Source: Neodiprion pinetum
Taxonomy: Eukaryota > Arthropoda > Insecta > Hymenoptera > Diprionidae
Reading direction: 5' to 3'
DNA: 64,000 nt
Assembly (NCBI RefSeq): GCF_021155775.2
Contig: NC_060236.1
Coordinates: 29,340,238-29,404,237 of the forward strand
A program made the position numbers and the translations under genes. Within the stretch, counting starts at the first letter, position 1, and every line of letters begins with the position of its first letter. The notes beneath the pieces were generated by a model, which searched no databases, was not told the DNA's origin, and saw only the letters and a program-made list of their open reading frames with translations. Positions 23,941 to 38,900 of this stretch are shown in pieces.

Positions 23941-26900
23941 GAGAGACCAGTGCTAGCCGAGATTTGATGGATATTGGCTTTTCTCCTACACCCACTTGTG
24001 CCTCTCTTCGTGTACGAATTCGCGATTTGACCTACTGCTCAACGATATAATTTTCACCGCGTTCGCGAATTGCGAACGATTTGTCTTCACTACAAAAGAT
24101 ATACGATACGTATCGTCTTTGTGCGTGAAACGCATTGCGGCCATTTCTCGTACCCGATATCAATTTCGCTTGGGATTTATCCACATAACTGCGTAACTGT
24201 TATCGACTCCGGATTCAAGCTTGACGAGTTTATTTCGTTAATGAAGCTAGTCTCCCGGATTCATGGCGAACAAACCATTCCATTATTTTAAACGATTTCA
24301 AGCTCTCCCAAGCGCTGTTGTAAATCTCTTGACTGCTGCAGATTTCCAACGATTCGAATTCCTGCGTGTATTTCAAATGCTTTTTGCTGGTAACTCGAGT
24401 TATTCGGTTCGTGACGTGTCAAGTGCGATTTGAAATATTCTAGGTGTGTATTATATGAGGATCATTTAAGGAGCGAACACTACCTCAAAAAATGTTTAAC
24501 GGTGCAAAATTTGCGATCGACTCGAAAGCTTTTTTTTTTGTTCTCGCTTTCTGACGAGCAATTTTTCAGGTCCGTGGTGCGATTTCGGAGAACACCGTGA
24601 ATCATTATACCGAAGTACATTTATCGAACGACAGGGGAGCGTTAATCCTATACCCCGGACGTATTCGAATCTCTCGGATGTAATCTCGGTGTTGCCGGGG
24701 GAATTTCGGGGGAGTAACCGAGTTTCCAAAACTTTTTCAAATTAATATTGTCACTCCGAAACTGTCGCTCTGGAATTTAATCACATTCCGCTGTTAGCTA
24801 GCTCGGTGTCTATACCCCGTCTATAACCAATTCCAACAATCTTCGTTCCGAATATACCGTACCATTTATTTATGCATATATACCGATCGCTCGCATTTGT
24901 TCGCTGCAGTTTTACAAAAAAATGGCGCGCTGTTAGTCTCCGGATGAAGGGAAACACTCTTTGCCGCGAATATGCGGAAGAAACTGCGCGTGTAAAATCG
25001 TCACTTAATTCATACAATGCCCTAGACGGTTGCTGCACGTGATGATGAGTAGCGCTGAGAGCAGCGCCTCTTCAGGAGAGTAAGCGAGCGGCACGGTACA
25101 CTGGTGGCCAATTTTCCAGACTCAAGTTAGCCAATTATCACGCGTATTAACTTAATTACTTTGCTATGGCAACAACGCGTTAGCTTACCCTTAGTCAATT
25201 ATTAACTTCCGAAACCTCTGGTTTCTCTCAAATTGGCCACCTTTTTGCATTTTCCGCTCGTCTATGTTTTTCGCGCCTAAGTAGGTACTTTATTTTTTCA
25301 AGCTCAAAACGTGATCGCGATCCTTTCCTCCCGTTCTCTTTTTCTCATCCAACTTTTTATACTCGCTAATTCTCGTTCTAACTCGAAATGAAAACATGAT
25401 TTTGCGATATTGTTTTTTTACAGTATCTACAAACGCACGCTTATAATACAAAACCTTGTGTATGTGTGTGTGGGTGTGTGTTGTGCCTTCAGGTTATTCG
25501 TTCGATAATTCGTGTAGAATTAATCGGAAATACTAATGCGAACATATGGAGCGGATTACAAATTCTACAATATGTATTATATAATGTCCATAGATATTTA
25601 ATTTCAGTATAAAATTTTCCTGCGATAATTCATCGTTTCACGATTTCGCGCGTTGTATTCGTTTTTCATTTACCGCAGATTTTAATCAGGTATTGTACAT
25701 ACGTGAGTAGAGGTATAAATTATAGTGTAAATATCTGCCGCGGAAATACGTATGCAATTTTTTAATCTCCTCTCGTCGCCTCTGGGTTGAAAAACAAAAA
25801 ATTGGACATAACAAAAAATTGAATATATACGAATAATAACACGTCTACAAAAAGAAAGCGACAGAAAAGGTAAAGGTGGGGTGACAGGGGAAATAAAAAC
25901 GCTCTAATTTAGTCCGCCAAGCTCGGTAAACAGCGTAACGATCGCGTTTAAGCATAGTCGGAAAATTCCGGAATGAGGAGAGTTCGGGTTTCGCGCCGGT
26001 GACACAGCGCAGAGTTCGGGCTGTGGCCGGGATGGATTATTTTGGCGGAAAATTTTGAATCCTCCTCAAGCTCCGTTTCCTCGTTGTTGTTCTTCCGCGC
26101 GTTCAACGACTTGCTTCCATCTCTAGGGTAGCGCAGGCTTACGCGTAGCGTCTAATTACACGCACACGCCCACACACAGATGTGCAAATAACCCCTGCAA
26201 GTTGTATAATTGGCCGTAAAGCAGCAAGCAAACGAACGGCCCGAAGCTAGAGGAAAGTGCGACTAGTGCCGACCTCGTAGCACGATTACAGGGATAATTA
26301 TTTCAACCTGACTGGATTAATTCAACGTAAATTAACCACGCTCCCCGAGAACGCCCCCGGCAGGCACAGGATCTTCCTTGACCAAGGACCCTGTAGGGTT
26401 GGTATTAGGCGTAATATCTAATTCCATTAACGCCCGGGCATGCCTGTTTTATTTTACGTAACTCCAGACACTTCCGCAGTGCGTCTGGAGACATGTGTTC
26501 TCCTCCAAAATCGCCGGGGAACCGGAAACCAGGGGCGTAACTACCGTCAGAAACGATACGGTTGCCAAAAGAATTATCCTTGCAAATGTGTCCGTTCCAT
26601 TCGTTTAAAACTCCTCATCAGCGCGTGAAATTTCGATAATTTTTTACTTATCAAAGGCCTAGTCTTTTTTAGAAAATTTGCTCCTTGCAGCGGTCGCCGA
26701 ATTTACATTCTGGCTTGGTACTGTTATTTCTAAAAAAATATCCCTATCTAACTTACGCAATCCGCGTCAGCTGCCAAGTCAGATATGTTCAGATATGGTA
26801 GTAGAAATCTTAAATTCAACTTCCGCTGCCGCTGAGTGGCGAGTTTCACGGAAAATTCTCGCTATTTGCCATTCAATTTGTGTTTAAAAAACTCGTCAAT

Positions 26901-29900
26901 CTTGTTTTCTTGTCGCATTCATCACTATTGTACAAAAGGGACAATATTTTGTTGCTCTTTGTTTCCGATTCGGAAGAATTTTAACCGTGGTAAACGAAAG
27001 ACGGTGGATCGGAGGACCCTGTCAGTTTGAAAGGAGTACGGCCCTGGACGAAGGAATACGCTCTGCGACATAGTCCAGGGATGAGAGGCACGCCCGCAAA
27101 GCGTATACTTATACCCCACACATTCGCCGCGTGTGGCTCCGGTTTATGCCGGGTGTATAGCGTGTAACACATTGAGAAAATCCTCCGGTGCGGCAACGGC
27201 AACATGCTCATGCTCTTGGCAGTGGATATGGATCGTACGTCCAACTTTAATCCGACATGCGGTCTTTCAATTAACTAATGACTGACCGAAACAGATGGAT
27301 GAACTAGATAAACTTTCCCCGTAGGCAGTAGGTTGTTTATCTCAGTGTTTAGGTGCCTCGCTTTTCGCATTTTTTTACCGAAAAGATACTCTGCGTGTAG
27401 TTTGTTCTATCCGATACTAATTAGGTTGCAATGGTCCATCCTTTTACTCTGCTCATTGTGGTCTCGGTACATCGAGTTATTTTGAAAAGTAATTTCCCTT
27501 CAAATCTTGGACGATAAACAGAAATTGTTGGATTTCAAGCCTGCGGTTATATTCATTCAAACCTTAACAATTTTATGAGCACGAAAAAGACTGTCGGAAT
27601 GATGTATTCTAGTTATTCGGTTGTGCATGAAGAGGTATAATTTTGCTTCGAATTAAACCGGGGACGAATTAGTCAGTCGAAACGGGGCATTGTATAGAAG
27701 TTATTATTCTGTCATTGGTTGGCAATAATAAAGGTCTCAAATTTTTTTTCTCTCTTCTGGCCCATGTTCATTACACTGCACATAACTGTTTGCAACCGCA
27801 GATATTTTTTTAACCAGAAAAATAATCCTTCCAGTCACCTGGATAACGTAGATGAACAATTGTCGAAAAATTGACAACGGTATGAACCGACGAGAACAGG
27901 TTGCGTGGAATACCTTATACAGAGTAATGGAAAATGTGAGTAAAGAGTAATCACCTGAATAATTTTCATCAACCACGAACCTTATTCTTTAATGAATAAG
28001 AAGTTTCTTCTCTTCAAGCACTGTGTATAAGGAGGACTATAATGTGTAGATGTTGCGTTTACCCTTTTGAATCCTTGCTTCCGATGAGAAGCCACGTAAG
28101 ACAAGCAATGCCGTCTAATGAATGATATGCGATATATATGAATTTATTCTTTAATGCCTCCATGAAAATGACTCGAGATAATGTAATCTTTTCGTTCAAA
28201 TATGTACACAACAAGGCAAACGGGGTAACATGTCCTAATCAGAACAGTGAGCTAATTCAGGTTTCGAGTGGGGTTCGCCCTGCAAACATCACGAGTCATC
28301 AGGAAACCGGTTCAAAATGCTGATACGCAATCGAACGTGATTAATCGAGGGGCTCCAGACTCTCGCATCCATCAACTGCCTCTACTAGAGCGGCTTACCA
28401 ATAGCCAGCAGTTATTTAGCGTGCTGGTCAGCCGAGAGGCGGCCAGCGGTAATTTCGGTTAATCGTGATTAAGATACGAGTACCAAGTTCATGTTGACGT
28501 CAGACGACGCTATATGCTTGTAGTAACTGTGGCTAATCGCAAGAAAAATGCGATCAATAGCGAGTTTGGATCAATGTGAGGTAAAGTTAAAAGCTGCTAG
28601 TAGTACAAGCCGGTAACCGGAGTCAGACGCGAGGTGCGATTCGATGTTGAGGTCAGGTGAAGAGGCGGCTAGTCGTAAGTCAGACGCAAGTAGCGAGTCC
28701 ATGTTGAGGTCAGACGGAGAAGCGGCTAGTCGTGAGCGTCGGGAGTTAGATGCGAGTAGTGAATCCATGTTGGGTCAGACGGAGAAGAGGCTATTCGAAG
28801 TCAAATGCGAGTAGCGACTTCATGTCAGGTCAGACGGAGAAGCGTCGGGAGTAAGATGCGAGTAGTTAATCCGTGTTGGTCAGCCGGAGACGAGGCTGAT
28901 CGAAGTCAGATGCGAGTAGCGAGTCCATTAGAGGTCAGACGGAGAAGCAGCGAGTCGTGAGCGTCGGGAGTTAGATGCGAGTAGTGAATCCATGTTGGGT
29001 CAGCCGGAGACGAGGCTGATCGAAGTCAGACGCGAGTAGCGAGTCCATGTTGGGGTCAGACGAGCGGACATGGAAAAAGGCGCGTGGCTGGCGGCGTGGC
29101 AGCGATAGGAGCCGCAGTAGTGAAGGAGAGTGCGTGGTCGGGCATTACGGACCGCCACCACCACCCCAGGCTCGCTCCACTTATTCTCCTCATCCCTGCG
29201 GCAACGTTTCTGCGCCGTCGTCGCAGCCACCGAGCCTTGACTTGATACTCGACCCAACCTTGCCGCTCACCGTTGTTACGAACGCGATAAAATTGAGCAG
29301 ATACCGTGTCGTTTGTTACATCGCCTCGACCATTTCTTGTCACATGACACCCTGTTGACGTGTAATTAGGCTCGAATTTTAATCAGCTATTTTCAGTGTG
29401 ATTTATTTTCACCCTTTATACCTTTAGAAGATAATTATTCATCGCCGGATAAAAAGGAAGTCATCGAAATTGATAGAGTACTTTTTTTTAAACCTGCGGA
29501 GTGAGCCGCCTTACGAGTCTTTCATTACATTTGTTAATATTATTATTGTTGTTATTGTTATTATTCGACCAAAATCAATCGATGCAGGATTGAGAGCATC
29601 AGTTTTTCCTTCATAGACTTAATATTAGGTTGGAAACTACATTCTTCTTAATTTAAGCAGACATGCCGACTCCTGTATACTTGTACATACACTGGTATAA
29701 TTTAGCATCACTGTGTTCACTGTAATGTGATTCCGATGAAATTTATTTTAATTAGTTATCAAGTATCGCCGCTGTAATAAATTCGTTCGCTGATTTGAAA
29801 CGATGTGAGAATATTATAATAAGCCTGCGGCGTGGCAGAGCTGATCGAGGTTTTAAATTTCAGGGTAATAATAATACATCATCTTATTCATATTTCAGGA

Positions 29901-32900
29901 TGAGAAAAACCAGCTACTGATCACCAATCTTTGGCTAAAATTGGTAAGTGCCGCATTTACGAGATACGTGTGTATGTATATAAGACTTTTTTTGTGAAAT
30001 CGTACCGAGAGTTTTCTGTGTAAGTCGCAAATCAACACTAGCAGATAAATTACATATTGACTCTATAGGAATACAAAATGTAACTTCGGTTGCCTATCTG
30101 CTGACGTTGAGCGGCGAGATTCCCAGAAAACTCCTGTTTTAACCCGTTTATTATACCCATTCGGTGATTGATAAAGTAGACTGGAACAATTGAATATTGA
30201 AATAATGATATTGAAACAGATATTACGCAAGTAACACTGACAAACGGTAGATCCAGTAATGTATTTAAATCCTACATGATGTTAAATTCTCATTACCAAA
30301 TGGCGAGATTTAATTTCGAGCGAACCAATCCGCGCTGCATATGCTAATAATAAAATAATTTTCGTCCGGGGCTTGAATCCAGGTAGGTATAATTAGAAAG
30401 AAAAACCGGACAATGCGAGTAAAGAATAAAATCCAATCGTAATGAAATATAAAAATTAAAAATAAAAATATTTCCGGCATTGAAAAATTTTAACAATCTT
30501 CAACGTAAACGGAGATAAAACGTGATTATAAACAAAGAACAATCGCATTATATAAAAGTAAAATTTGAGCAACGATTTTAAGGCAACCGTGACTACAAGG
30601 TAGGGGAGAAAAGAGGAAAAAACTGTTGCAAGGATATAATTAAAATGCCCGATGGAAGATATTAGCGATCGATGAACGGAGGGGTGATGTCGGAATGCTA
30701 GGAGTGTAACCAGGAGCGATAACTAATCCGGGAATAGCGACAGCGGGTAGGAACGCGGGAATACCGTGGTATCCGTACGCGGGCTTGAATAATAATCCGG
30801 TTCGATTTACCCCCCGCGAATCGCGTAGGTAGAGGTATAACATTGCTGGGGTGAAGTTTGGTGTTGTTGCGAGTTACCGGCAGGCAGATGCGGAGCTTGC
30901 AGAGGCGGAAGCGGAAGGGAATGTCTTCGGGTAACCCGCGTCGTCCGCTCGGAATCAACGGAACTTGGGGCCCGGATGGCGCCGCTCGATAAACCCCAAA
31001 AAGTTTCCCTCCTTTCCTTTCAAGGCCAATGACCGAGCCCTGGCCGAACCTAACCTAACGAAAACGGTACGAAACGCAAGGCGACGGAGACTTCGAACCC
31101 TCGCGGGAAGAGCGACCCCTGTCAGTGCCAAACACACCATCCGTCACTTGTCCTTTATGCAAACTACTGCCGTAGAAACACTTCGGCGGGGGTCGCGTGA
31201 TTCATGAATAATCGCCACCTTCATCCCCCCCTCCTTGGCAAACTTCGCATTATATAAACAATTTTTCACCCCCTAGCAACCCTGTTGCCTTTAGGTAAGG
31301 TTTTGCTAAGCGGTAAGAAACCTCTTTCGGATTAACCGGTTTTCGTATACCCTCGTCTTTCACAATGTATGAAATATGCGTATAACCTTACGGCCATTAT
31401 TCACCTATCCCTAGTGGGGGGAAGGAAATGAAGACTTTGCAATTTCGTTGGTACTTTTTAGAGAAGAATTGGTTCAACGAAACTCGATACTTTCTTGGTA
31501 TTTTATCACGAGGCAATCGTCAGTCGAGTTTTTATATAATTATAAAATTCGTGAGGTACGAGGATCCCGCTCAAAAACATAAGAATGGAAAATATTGGAA
31601 TTATCGGAAAAAGCCCAGATTTCGATGCTTCGGTACAAATCGCTTCGTAATGTTCCAAGGTCTAATAAATTCTTTCCATCTTACTCTACGATCGCGCATT
31701 TTATTCGGAAGTATACTTTCTATCCGGTTCGCTGACATAGTTTCTTTTTTTTTTTTTTATCGTGCATTGTTGAACATTTAATTTTACACCAATGAACCGA
31801 TATTTATTTTGTCCCACAAATGAAAATGTTAAATTGAGTACTAAAAAAAAAGAAAAGAAAGAAAAGAGAGCTTCGTACAGGTCAGAAACATAATAATTTG
31901 ATAAATATTTCACTGTACATCTATTTTGTTATAAAACTACTGAAAAACATCAATTATTGGCCGACCAACCTCCTTGATGAAAAAAATAAACAATAGTCTT
32001 ATTCAAGATTCAACAAAGATTCATTCAACTCTGACCAACATTTCAGTCTTACTTCCCGGCAGCCTCCAGTCATAAAGCCTCTCAACGCACTTTGACATTT
32101 GATGCCGTGTAATAAATTTTAATTGAACGAATTATCACTGCGAAAAGGCGAGTTCGATACTTGATTAAAAATTGAGTGTCTTTGAATTTGTCGCGTCAAT
32201 TTTTAAAGAGGTTTCCTTTCGGGGAGTGTAACTCAAGGTTCTTGCATAATTAGATTCCTGAGACTTAATGCTTTTCCTCCGAATGTCACAGTTTCTTTTT
32301 TTTCTTCCTTCTGTTCAACGGAACGGAAAAGTATTTTCACAAGAAGAAAAAGTGAAAACACATACTTACAAAAAAGCCAAATTATTTTTCGAACAAGTTT
32401 CAAACATTCCATCTCTAATCATAACATCGTCCCTTCGTATTACCACCTCTATCCAATTTCCTCGATCGCCTGCACGAACATCGGGTGATCTGAACGCCGG
32501 GGGGGGTGGGGGGTGTAAGATAGATGAAAAAGAAATCGAAATAAGAAAACCGACAGAAATGAAGAGAAAAATTTCAACCAAGTGTTTCCACCTTTCCGGT
32601 TCGGTATAGGACTACAGATGATCGCATTTATCTCTCGAGGTACGGATTTGGCCTGAGCTATCTCTGCCGGTGGGGGAAAAGAAGGTGAGGCAGATGAGGG
32701 GGAGGGGGTACCTAAAAGTCGTACAGAACTGTTGGAAATGGAAAAAGATCGGAGTATGGGAAATACGTGTGGATGAATGTGTGCAGTTGATATATACATG
32801 AGCACGCTTATCCAGCAGCTACCCTCTATCTTTGAAAGGAAAGGATTATTGCGTCCTTCCACGATTGAAGATTTTCTGGCTATAGAGAGTTTCCTCCCCG

Positions 32901-35900
32901 GATCCCGCGTCGATTTATCGCTCCGCTCAACAACGCTCGACCAATCAGAAACAAAGTAATACGGTACTTCGACCCGAGAGGCTGGTTTTCCTGCCTAAAA
33001 ACCGTGACGACATATAAGAGGGAAATAAAAGGGATGAAAAATGGAAATAAAACGGGAATGAAACGCGTGTAATCCTAAAAGTAACTAAAAACTCTTTGTT
33101 CGAAGCCTCGATCAACCGAATTGAAAAGGAAAAAAGAAACCTAAGCCACGCTGTAATTTTTCCCACCGCAAGTGAGAAAAAAGATTCTAAAATTTAATCC
33201 TTTCAGTCACGGTAGGATTCATGGCCTGGTCTTATCACAGCTTATTTATAACTTTAATTGATCTTTGTTACTTCGTATAACTCCAAAAACCCACGAGTAA
33301 CAAGTTTCCATCTTGGATTTAGAAATGATCAAATTCTGACTTCAGACTCGTGATCATCGGCCCTAAAAAAAAACCTAGCAATAAAATTCAGGCCAAAATA
33401 TTGAGTTGAAAAATGTGTGACTGACAGGGTTAACATCCGTAACATTTGTCACATTGTAAAAAATAACTGGGCAAAATTCCGACCTCATTTTGTAATAAAT
33501 CCAGTTCCAATGAATTATCGCCGATTTTTATTAGCTCAGGTGCGATTATCGTGGGGGTGAAATTTGTTTCAGGAATGGAACGACGTGAACATGAGGTGGA
33601 ACGTGTCGAAGTACGGGGGCGTTCGGGACCTGCGGATTCCTCCTCATCGTCTCTGGAAGCCGGACGTCCTGATGTACAACAGGTGAATAATACCGTTTTT
33701 ATCATCCCCACTCACCACTTGCCACTCAACCCTTCGCCAGCTCTCACGTGTGAAATTATCAACCCTAATACGACCCGGGAGCAAAAACTTCGCGATGATT
33801 TAGCGCATCAAAGTTCCGGTCGGATTCGAAGAGTCGTGACCCCTGATTTATCCCCCTGTTATCCAATTTCGATGCGCTTTTCGTAGGCGTCAGAAGCGAG
33901 GAGTCGATTGGGGGAGAACAGATTTGATAAAATCGGGAGTTGAATTCGGACCAATGAGTCAATTCTGTTGAATTCTATAAATAGAATCTGATTTCTCTGA
34001 CACGTGAAAGATTAATCTAAAAACTGTCATTCGAACGGAGAATGTTCTTTGTTATTTTATTGGTTCTTTTCAACCAACTTTCTAAACTCGATCAACGGAT
34101 CATCGGAAACGAGACGAATTGTATCGCACGCTTTTTGGAAACGAAGTAAACGTGGCAACGATCATTTGATATGGCTAAAATTATGAGCGATTAAATGATT
34201 CTTCGGTTGAAATTTTTAACTCTTGGATTCATTTTTTTATTTCAACGAGATTATAATTCGTTTGAATTACACTCAACTTGACTTAGGGCGAAATTCTGGC
34301 GTCTGGTAATAAAATTTTCAAAATCGACTGTACCTAGACCGGATGTATTCTTAATCCTGTCAATTAGGGGGATAATTCTGGTGTACACAAAAGAGGCCTC
34401 GCGGTAGCAAGTCGAGGGTGGGCGGACGATTATATCGTTGGCAAACGAATTACAACGAGGAGACGAGAGTGGGTTATTATCCATAATACGTCGTACGTAT
34501 ATGCATACACAATCCGCGACAGTATTTGTTCGGCGAATTTGGCGCTGCGGGTATGCAGGCGGAGGTTTTGGGACTCCGTTTAAAAAGTAATGCCCTCAAT
34601 TAGCGGGGCGGAATTCTGGGTCATCGTTGCCGGGTATTCGAGGCCGGGAGACGTATGGCAAATTTGTATAGCTCAGCGGCTAATTAATACGGCATAAATA
34701 ATATCGTTTGAGAAATTGGCAGTGGCGCAGCTCGCTCGCAGGACGAAATTAGCCTAGCTCACCGGTTCTGTGTGTCTACATGCATAAGCGCGCGAATTCG
34801 CGTTGGTCAGGTCAGGACGCGCGGTGATGCAGGACGAGTGCTGGTGCATGCAGCATGCGGGAGCCGAAGATTTGGACCTCGGCCAAAAGCAATATGCATT
34901 ATCCATTACATATTTGAATTTCGGACAAAGCAGATTAAATCCCCGTTTATACCAAAATACATTACATCCTGCAGGAACCCCTCGGCCCATCCCGTTCGCC
35001 CTTTCATGCGTCAAATCTCGAACCGTTATAGAAACATGCAGATTCGGTAAAACTTTCGCAGCATTAAACATGCCGAAAATAGTATATTGCGTAACAAGGA
35101 GGCGAACTCGGTCTTTTCGGGACGAGCGTAAGTTTGCAATATGAGTCGTAGGTGAAGTCGAAGACGAATATTGCAAATACGCGAGGCGAAACGACCGTTG
35201 CCTCCTTGTTGCGCACGATTCTTTATATAACAAGAGTAGGTATGTTACGCGTTTTTTCACGAAATTGAGGTTAGGTTCGCGTAATGTCAGATTTGTTCGC
35301 AACAGCGCGGGCGCATTAACTCCTAGGACTTAAAAGCGGTCTTTTCTGTACTCCGCGCATGCGCATTGGCAGACTAACTCGACCGTCATAGAAACGGGTA
35401 CCTTGCGTACGGAAAAGAAGCATGGAAAAACGCGTAAAATATGCTCGCGTTGTATAAAACAGTTTTTTCGCGATACTTTTCATCGCCAAGAAAAGGGAAG
35501 AGTCTGTCTGTTCGACAAACTTGCGCGATGATTTCGAAACGGCTGAGTGAAAAATCTGAAACTGATAGGACTCGGCAGCTGAAGACTAAAGTTATCACAA
35601 AAAGTTTGAAAAAATAAAAGATTCATATATTTAAAAAAATAAATACATAAACTGGGAAAACCATAATCGTTTATTTAGAAAAATCAATAAGGAGGAAAAA
35701 GGATATGTTTCTCAGTAGAACGTTGAAAATCGATTTATTTCCGGTAGAACAGGAAGTTCAAATTGAACGGGACACAGCGATATTTCATGCCCATCATTTC
35801 AACGATGTAAAATTCTGGAAGGTTTAGATTTTTTCATCGAGCCGTTTCCGAGATGATCGCGGGAGTTTGTCGGACAGACCGACAGACCGACGTTTTTCGA

Positions 35901-38900
35901 AAAACCTGTTTTTCGGATTCTAGGGTTCAGGAAACGTAGAGATTCATTGAAATTAGAAAAAGTAATTCTCGACCGAAACCCGTAGTTTTCCCATATCACC
36001 AAAGTTGATGAAAAGTAATGAGTGATTCGAAGCTTACCGAGTATTGCGATGTAAGCTTTCAAACCTATGAATTGATTGAAACACGTTGTTGCAGGAAAAA
36101 CTTTCATCCTGTACCTTGCATTATTCCACAGTGACTATTCCAAATTCGACTATAAGATATTTTAGTACAGCTCTCATCAATGTATCAACAACACACTATT
36201 GTGCACATGAAATTGCAAGCTTTTTGCATCACTTTTTCGATGAAAACTTTCACCAGTTATTTTTATCTTTTAAACCTCATACCTGGAGTTTATTTATAAT
36301 CCGCAACCTGTATGCTCACACACGTGTGTATCGCATAACGTGACACTAATTGAGGGGATGCTGGTTGATGGAAAAAGGGAACGATATGCGTATGAAAATA
36401 GATTAAGTTTAACGACTGATAGCTCGATCGATATGTGAATTTTTTTTTACAGAAAATAGTCACCTTTATCCGTAGTCTCGAGTTTCTGCCGTTTTACTTG
36501 GGCTTGAAAATGATAATTGATCGAACTTGGGATCAATCATCAATCAGGGAGTCATTTTTCAATCATTGCTTAAAAGTGTCTCGTAACATCTGGCTCGGAT
36601 TATCCGAATTGACTGATTAAACTTCAAGATCGATTTCGAGGATATTATTATTACAGCACAGTTTATAATGCGACATCATCGAAACACTGCGCCATAAGAT
36701 CACAGAAGAATAAATAAAGAAATCGATTGAACAAACCGAAGCATCTGAATATACATATGCGAGTATCTGCTATCGGCGTTGGAGTCCTATACGTATGTAA
36801 TATGCATGGTAGTGTATACCTTGGCGAATTTCTCGATGCTTTTTGTTTTTTGCGTTCCTTTGTTCTTTTTCTTGTTCTTTCGGGACGTGCAGCTCGCTCA
36901 GTAGTCGGGTAGGTTGGTGGGTACACAGAAAATCGATCCTACGGCAGTGAAAACCGGGTAGAAGGGGTAATGCGGAGGCGAAGGTGGCGGAATGTGTGCC
37001 TTCGGAGCTGCTCGCCTCATGAGCTTTCGAACGACGATGCTGATTATCGGCCGATGCCTTTTTATACTTTCGTTATTGCAACGAGCCAGGAGGACGTGAT
37101 CCGCGTACTGCTGCGCCGATGCACGAATGCAAGAAACCGCCCCGCGTCTTCCGGATCCTGCACCAACGCCCGCCATGCTCGACAGGAAATGAAACCACCC
37201 TCCGTGGTTCACCTTTCGACTCTACGCCACGTACCGTCCACTCTGGCCTCCTAAATCTCGGGTATCTTGATTCGTCCTCGCAGCTTCCGAACCTGCGGGG
37301 CTTCCGTTAACACTTTCGGTCACAGTGGGATACTCAGCGTCCCACATCAAAAATTCCCATTTCCTACCCTTATCACAGTTTATTTACAACTCCGAATGAT
37401 CTTCGTTACTTTGGATAGCCCCAAAAACTACCGAACAACAAGTTTCGCCCAGAATCATCGAATTTTGATAGTTTTTTCGATTTCACATCCGCCATATTGG
37501 ATCCGTCATCTTGGCTCCGCCATCTTGGATTTAGCAATTATCAAAATTCTGACTTCAGATTCGTTATCAGTGACTCCAGAAACTCCCGAGTAAGGAAATT
37601 CAGGCCAAAATATTGCGTTGTAAAGTATGTGACTGAAAGGGTTGAACGCCAAAGTCGATTGGTTTGTGTATAAACTCTGTTGCAGATGTGCCGACGATGA
37701 GCTGGCGCATCGATTCCGATACGAAAAAGCCAAGGGAACCATCTGCAACCTAGTTTCGATTTTCTAAAAACGCGCATGCAGGCGGTTCTTTGCTTATCCT
37801 CATATCCATTCGTGACACTTAATGCAGTGAGACTCGACTTAGGGATGAATGAAACTTCACCGCTGTCTGACACCAGAAGTTGGATGAAGAGAAGAAACCT
37901 TTTCAAAATTCTCGAGCAACGTTATTTGGCCAGATGCTAGTGAACACGAGTGAAATAACATCGCTGTCATGTGATAGAATTGAATCCGAGCAAACTCGAG
38001 CAACACAAGATAAGACATCAACGATTTGATAAAACGTTCTTCAATCGAAACGTTGGAAATGAGTCTACTTTCTAGTCTTTTTCATTCGATTCTTATGTTT
38101 GGAGCTCATTGTCCTCGATGATCAGATATTTCCATTCGCTTAGTAGATGGTTATTGTTTGTAAAATATTTTTCCGACGATCTCTGAAGAACTATAAATAT
38201 GTTGAACAAAATAAGTCCAAAACCATTGCAATCGGATCAAAAACACCGGGGCTTAATCATTCCGAACCTTCTAATTGAAAAAACCTTTTCTCAAATCGTT
38301 GGTACCTCAACTTGACCTCCTCGAATTTGCTCAAATTTATTTCTGTAACATAGTAATGATGTCAATTCATTCCTGTCTATTCATCATCATTGGCACAGTA
38401 ACGTTGTTGAAAGTTTTAAACGGTTCATCTGTTTTCCCAACTTTTCATTCCAGACGGTTCGGTCGATTCATCCTTAACGTTGTCACGAGCAAGCAAGTAG
38501 GACAACCTCGTTTCGAGAAAGACTCTTCCCAGGTTGAATTAACGACTTGGAGCGCACAGCGAGGTCCCCAACTGACCTTGAATGACCTCCGGCAAGCTTC
38601 GGGGACCCGAAACGACTCCCACACGACTCTTAATCACGCTAAACAGCTTCTCAGACTCCCACCAGGAGCGCCAACTTTTCTCGTGGCTCTTGTACCCCAT
38701 TATGATTTTCCCCTGACTATTCACTGACCATCACATCCTTCGGGGGTCTTTCCACACTGATGACACCGAGTGGTAAAACTTTGCACGTATACCCATAAAT
38801 GAGCTTTTGCCTCGAACTTGAATGGATGAAACCAGGCGTTTCGATACCACGAAGAGTCAATTCGCAAACGAGACAAACCCTTCGTCTGGATATAATTAGC

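Larger units (their letters stand above)
18708..29898 (+). other. Intron 2 of the alpha7-type gene
   Basis: An 11.2-kb intron. It holds a CCAA repeat (18793-18825), the hAT-like MITE (19064-19304), TTA (20845-20884) and GA (21257-21291, 23904-23940) tracts, a 139-bp TIR element (25103-25241) and the minisatellite at 28571-29066. No alternative exon was recognised. Confidence 0.8.

Noticed and set aside
28571..28768. Repeat peptide MDSLLAS...DLN on the - strand
   Set aside because: It is produced by the minisatellite; frames break between units and no splice context fits.
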